From Schistosoma haematobium (taxonomy: Eukaryota > Platyhelminthes > Trematoda > Strigeidida > Schistosomatidae), in NCBI RefSeq assembly GCF_000699445.3, contig NC_067197.1:29929809-29993808 (forward strand): a stretch of DNA of 64,000 nucleotides, written 5' to 3'. Positions 59,492 through 64,000 of the stretch are shown here, piece by piece (positions within the stretch are counted from its first letter, which is position 1; every line of letters starts with the position of its first letter). The position numbers and the translations under genes were made by a program. The notes under the pieces are model-generated. The model was given only the letters and a program-made list of their open reading frames with translations, was not told the origin of the DNA and did not search any database.

Positions 59492-60656
59492 GTTCAATAT
59501 TTTCTTCGTCAACCAAGTAGAGAATTTGATTTGGATAAAAATACAGGCAAATTAACTGTACGAAAAAATGTAATCGATATTGGCAAGCATCATTCAAATG
59601 AATTATTTGGAAAATTCGTAAGTTTATTAGATCGTGAACAAAAAGACACTTATGAATTAACAGCATATGCTGAAGATTCTGGTAACCCATCAAGACGTGC
59701 AAACACAGTTATACATATTAGTATATCAGATGTAAATGATCATGCACCAGAATTTCGTTATCCTACACCTCATGGTACTGGAAGTCTACTGAATATATCA
59801 TGTGCACAATTAGGAAGTCAAATTATAGCTCACGTACATGCAAATGATTCAGATACAGGACGTAATGGAGATATTGAATACAGTATTATTCGTCAAAACA
59901 GTAGACCGCAATTGCAAAAAGTTAAACGTAGTGGTGATGGTGATTTGCTAACAGATGTTCAGGAGAAATCAAAAAACAAAGTATCCAAAGATAAAAATTC
60001 TCAGTCAAATCATACAGACTCACAGGACCTAAAAGAAACTACGACTGTTCAGGATGGCGTAAATAAAACTGTGGAGACTAAAAATATTTCTAATACAAGA
60101 CATGTTAAATGGGCTCGATTATCTCAAGTACTATTAGGTGGACCTACAGAAGAACATTTTGATATTGATAGTTATAGTGGTCAATTGTTTTTAATTCATC
60201 CTATATTTGATTGCAGTCAACCAGTTGATGTAAAATTATTAATTCAAGCAACTGACGGTGGTCAACCATCAAAATCATCTACAGCTCAACTGACATTACA
60301 TATTTATCCAGTGACTATGACAAATGAATTAGATAGTGAGAATAACCAAAATACTAATAATAATAATTTTATGAGTGTTACAGATATTCGACGTAATTTA
60401 GATTTTAATAGACGTATAAGTAGCAGTACAAATGCATGGACAGATCACAAAAATTCAAGGCCAATATATCAACGAGCTGGGTTCAGTGTTTCGTCTTCCG
60501 GTATGACAAGTAATCAAAGAAACATAACTAATTATCATTGGCCAGCTATTGTTGGCTTGATTGTAGCTATGATTGTTTTAGTACTGTTACTATGTCTTAT
60601 GTTAATTATTTTAAGAAGAAGATTTATTATGGATACGAGAAAGCTGCCCAATAAAG
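59492..60656 (+). CDS. Protocadherin-like cadherin, exon 2 (EC6 end, EC7, membrane span)
   Basis: The exon starts after the acceptor TTTTCTACTAG and continues EC6 in frame: VQYFLRQPSREFDLDKNTGK, LLDREQKD, SDVNDHAPEF (residues 868-877, counting from exon 1). EC7 (878-1062) has NDSDTGRNGDIEY, then a polar insert (930-991) opening with KVKR-S, then FDIDSYSGQLF and QATDGGQPS. It lacks a final DxND box, as usual for the last repeat. After a linker rich in Asn and Ser, one transmembrane helix (1139-1163, WPAIVGLIVAMIVLVLLLCL...) is followed by RRRF and a short cytoplasmic start ending LPNK. The donor GTATGT at 60657 leaves phase 1. Reading through gives GM and a stop. Seven repeats match the delta-1 protocadherin count, but no orthology is claimed. 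Confidence 0.92.
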
Positions 60657-61526
60657 GTATGTGATCATGTATCAATAATAATAACGGTAATATTACCATT
60701 GCCATTAAATATAATTATTTAATACAATGGTAAGTAGAATTTTCAAATCGTAATTTAAAGATCTATATAATTAGTTCATGATATTTAATTACTGAGTTAC
60801 ATAGTTTAATTTATTAAAACCACAGATACTGACTTGAATAATAGATGCAGTTAAATTAGGTTTTCATTATCCGCCCGGCAATTCTTGTAAACACTTTTTT
60901 TAAAAATCCCCACCCCATTAAAAAAAATTTTTTCAACCCCCAAATTAAATTATATACAAGCTACTCAGAAAAAGTAGTATTGTAACTAACCATGAAAGTG
61001 ATTGATATGTATGTCCCTGACAAAGTTTATCTATCGCATACTGACTAGTCATTAACTTACTTGATAACAGGGTTATATGAAGAAAAAAATCAATATTTTA
61101 TTGATCTAACTCTGATTGGCACAAACGAATGAGTACTAATTTAGTTTATTGATTTTCACGGAAATGTGAAATGATTGTATTTTTTTATTATTATTTAAAA
61201 CTTTCAAACTTGATTGATTATATTGAAAACAAATAATGAATTAAATAATCAGTTATTTCGAATATTAAAAAAAACTAAAATAAATAAATAACTAAATAAA
61301 TAACGTTCTTACAAGTGATTGAGATCAATTCTTTAATACTTGAAGTACTTAGAACAATTTCAATGATTTTATTCCGATAGTTTCGTTTGACAAGATATTA
61401 CACTAAGGGATATGAAATGATCATTGTCAACTGTAAGTTGTAAGCAAACTAATTATCGATTGTTTTCTGAAATTTGCACTGTTGTCCGGTATCACCTGAC
61501 TTTTTTCACGTAGAATCAATATTTAG
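60657..61526 (+). other. Intron start or 3' region of the cadherin gene
   Basis: AT-rich. A run of C and A (about 60893-60945) stands out. No exon was recognised before 61527. Confidence 0.5.
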
Positions 61527-61597
61527 AAACTTTGGATGATATTGGCTTAGAAGCTGATGCAATGGCGCAGATGAATTCACTCTTTGTTTTTCTTTAG
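61527..61597 (+). CDS. Candidate cytoplasmic-tail exon of the cadherin
   Basis: With the acceptor ATATTTAG ending at 61526, the phase-1 G from exon 2 plus AA gives Glu. The frame then reads ETLDDIGLEADAMAQMNSL and a few hydrophobic residues to TAG at 61595-61597. The acidic, helical character is unlike the surrounding AT-rich DNA, and the phase fits. Against it: the stretch is short, another AG lies closer to the T-run, and no donor or clear poly(A) site is close. It could be an alternative last exon or chance. Confidence 0.3.
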
Positions 61598-63016
61598 ATA
61601 TTAATTTTTAAAATTATTTCATACTTTCTATTCTACAAATTCATTTTGATTTTTCAAACTATATTATCTTTATTCAATCTCTTATTTTGTCACTATTTCT
61701 ACTGTTCCACCATCCCTCCTGGTAAATTCATCTTTGTGTACAAATGTGGTATAGTAAGTTGAACTGATGCATATTTGTCACAGGTTCTACTCTGCGTATA
61801 GCTGACTCCTCGATCCATTATTCTGTGTACTTATACTTAAAAACTTATCATCATCATTTGACCAGTTTAAATTTCATGTACTATATCTAAGGTTATTTTT
61901 AGCTGAATTAAATCTCTAGAGTTAATCAATACACTTACAAGCAAACGTCACTCCACTTATAGGCAAAATTTTGCGAACTTTAATACCTCATAAATGAAAC
62001 TCGTTAAAAATGTCATATCAAAGTTATAACTTACTAGAAAGTTATCCAGAATGCTAACGAACTTCTTAAGTTTTATTGTTTAGATGGAATTAGCAACTAT
62101 GTCAAGGCTATTGATGAATCGTTTGTATTAGGAAACTAATCGCTCCTATGATTGAATGAGCTAATCAGATTACTTTTATAAGCAATCATTTACTTGGTTA
62201 CAAAGTCGAGATAACTCATAATCAGATATTGTTGATATACCACTCAAATATCCAATAACTTTTCAAATTATATCGAGTTGTAACTAGTGTTACTTTTAAA
62301 TAATCGGAAGTAGCTTATCTTCCAGATTTTTCATTTATTGTATATAAAGTTAATGTTGTCCCACTTTTAGAACCTGAAGACAAGTTTTCCACTGAATGTT
62401 TCACTTAGCCCCGTGAAAGGATATCCAGATGAGAAATAAATTCCTAGATAAATTATTCAAATACTGCATTCAAACTTAAGATTTATCCGTCTTTAATTTG
62501 ACATTACATCGAATTTGGTAAAGGTAAAAATGGTCCTTAAAACAATATGATTTAAACTAAGTAAATCTAATAGCTGTAGTGACCTGAATAGTTGTTTCAT
62601 CTTAGGTGTTTAACTGCGGTAGTCTTTTCTTGGACAGTTAGGTAGACTACTTACAGTTATTATACAAAAAGGATTGTCGTCTATACAAATGTTAGCACTT
62701 TGGAAACTAAATAATAATCCTTCATTATGATAACTCAGTATTAGAGAGATGTTCCTAAATTCTTTTTTGCTAAGTAAAGATGAACATTCACCTACAACTC
62801 TGAAAGACAATTTAATCATGGAAGAAATTTACCAAAAGATAACAGAAATTTAAATCAGAAAATCATAGCTCATTAATTTATTATTGCAGTCATTACATGG
62901 TCTGAAGACTATGGTACTTATTATTTTCCGAACGAATGTAGAACCATAATATCACTTTCTCATTAAAACCATTTCAGTCTCTTGATATTTTTTTCAAACT
63001 ATGCGAATTGTATGAA
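61598..63016. other. AT-rich DNA, nothing recognised
   Basis: No exon or repeat could be supported. A minus frame at 62610-62819 has no recognisable features. Confidence 0.45.
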
Positions 63017-63232
63017 ATAGGGATGAATGGTGGCCAGCAGTGGAATCAAAGATGAGTCTCAAATAAGACGAAACGAGTGTCTTGGATTCCACTGCTAGCC
63101 ACCATCTAACTTTCTTTAAAGTGCATGTGACTTATCAATATAGAACAAATCCATATAGGATGCATATATAACGGTAAAAACAGATCAATTGCAGTCTTAA
63201 ACATCAATGGGAAGATCCAAATAACCAATATA
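63017..63232 (+). repeat. Family B remnant with hairpin-enclosed hammerhead
   Basis: ATGGTGGCCAGCAGTGGAATC (63029-63049) is mirrored with one mismatch at 63085-63105, around a hammerhead-like core: AAGATGA, GTCTCAAATAAGAC, GAAACGA, GTGTC. CUGANGA has lost its first two bases, so activity is unlikely. A fold-back arm (about 63180-63232) follows. The tRNA-like part is missing. Confidence 0.6.
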
Positions 63233-63850
63233 TATATATATATATGAATTAAAATATGAGGATCATAGTTTAAAATCTTAAACAAAACAACTAGAACAGG
63301 AAGAAAAATATCTTTCGTTCAAAACAACAGGTGTATGTTCACATACTTATTGTATAGATAAGTATTCTTCAGTGGAAGAAAAATTAATGATACCATTCAT
63401 CAATGAACTTGGAGTGATATAGTAGTCATATCAATGGTTAAATAATATTTAATCATTAGAAAAAAATGATTGACTGAACATTTCATTCCTTTCTAATTCA
63501 TAAATTAATGGACATCATTTTTAATGTAAGAATTGAATTATTATTTTTTTCATTTGAAACGATATTACTAGTTAAGATGGTTTATCCACTTACGTTTCAT
63601 TTTGAGGTAAAAATTACAACAACAGCAACAAATTAATAATTATGTTCTATTTATTTCTTGTTTAAAATTTGATTTAAGAAATACCATAGACTCTAGTTGA
63701 TAGTATCCATTTTAATGGACGATTTAAAGTGGGCTAAATTAAAAATCAACAGTTCAAGCACTTAACTAATGAATTGAAGGTTTTTTTCTACTAGAGATTT
63801 TGATGATTTTCCATTGAAACCATTTGGTTTTTAACAGGGTTTTTTTCCAG
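63233..63850. other. AT-rich DNA
   Basis: A short (AT)n tract lies at 63225-63245. Nothing else was recognised. Confidence 0.5.
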
Positions 63851-63889
63851 TTAATATTAGTCTATCATCAGATATTACCTGTGGAATAT
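63851..63889 (+). CDS. Candidate 39-nt microexon of the cadherin gene
   Basis: A strong acceptor (GGGTTTTTTTCCAG, ending 63850) and donor (GTAAGG, from 63890) enclose 39 bases. Entered in phase 1 from exon 2 they read VNISLSSDITCGI and leave phase 1 again. Symmetric microexons are common in schistosomes. No other evidence supports it, and good splice signals occur by chance in T-rich DNA. Confidence 0.25.
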
Positions 63890-64000
63890 GTAAGGATCTG
63901 CCGTAAAGTGATTTGATTTTCATATCATTGAAGAGATATGTCTTCATTGAGATTATCTCAGTACGTTTTGGGAAATATTTCATATCTTACATTATTAAAG

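Noticed and set aside
1..64000. CRISPR array, bacterial operons or phage genes
   Set aside because: No regularly spaced repeats, Shine-Dalgarno-led gene clusters or prokaryotic gene density. The window is clearly metazoan.

Overview
The window looks like nuclear DNA of a blood fluke, genus Schistosoma. It is AT-rich and sparse in genes. It is crowded with repeats known from schistosomes: SINE-like Smα elements (tRNA-derived, carrying a hammerhead ribozyme), RTE-clade non-LTR retrotransposons, Penelope-like GIY-YIG fragments and a Merlin/IS1016 DNA transposon. The species cannot be fixed from the sequence alone.

One host gene is clear. A seven-repeat, protocadherin-like cadherin runs on the + strand from its start codon at 43094. 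Exon 1 (43094-45460) encodes a weak signal peptide, EC1-EC5 and the first part of EC6. A 14-kb phase-0 intron follows, then exon 2 (59492-60656) with the rest of EC6, EC7, one transmembrane helix and the first 14 cytoplasmic residues. Exon 2 ends at a strong phase-1 donor, so the cytoplasmic tail lies further downstream. Two candidate tail exons are noted (61527-61597 and 63851-63889). The gene would place a calcium-dependent adhesion receptor in the plasma membrane.

1-13 kb: upstream DNA with Smα copies (often inverted dimers), a third tRNA-derived SINE near 1.4 kb, a possible solo LTR near 3.05 kb, a Merlin-type MITE at 8.35 kb, two copies of an unnamed ~280-bp repeat (family D) and two copies of a second tRNA-plus-hammerhead family (family B). 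13.28-17.0 kb: a full-length minus-strand RTE retrotransposon with 14-bp target-site duplications, two in-frame stops and a nested 459-bp insertion. 17-27 kb: mostly featureless AT-rich DNA with microsatellites and Smα copies. 27.5-31.8 kb: a 1,067-bp Merlin relic with 8-bp TSD and two Penelope-like 3' ends. 32-42 kb: a MITE, family D and family B copies (including the best hammerhead and a 65-bp-arm hairpin) and many low-complexity tracts. 42.1-42.7 kb: an SR2-like RTE 3' end just upstream of the cadherin. 45.5-59.5 kb: the cadherin intron, holding RTE fragments, a Penelope-like fragment between inverted repeats, a GC-rich retroelement 3' end, a 41-bp hairpin and a Merlin MITE with 8-bp TSD.

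The most unusual theme is the density of self-complementary DNA. Two tRNA-derived families each carry a hammerhead motif, and in many copies the ribozyme end is present in inverted orientation on both sides of the element, as if self-primed or template-switched reverse transcription made fold-back dimers. No true tRNA, rRNA or CRISPR features were seen.
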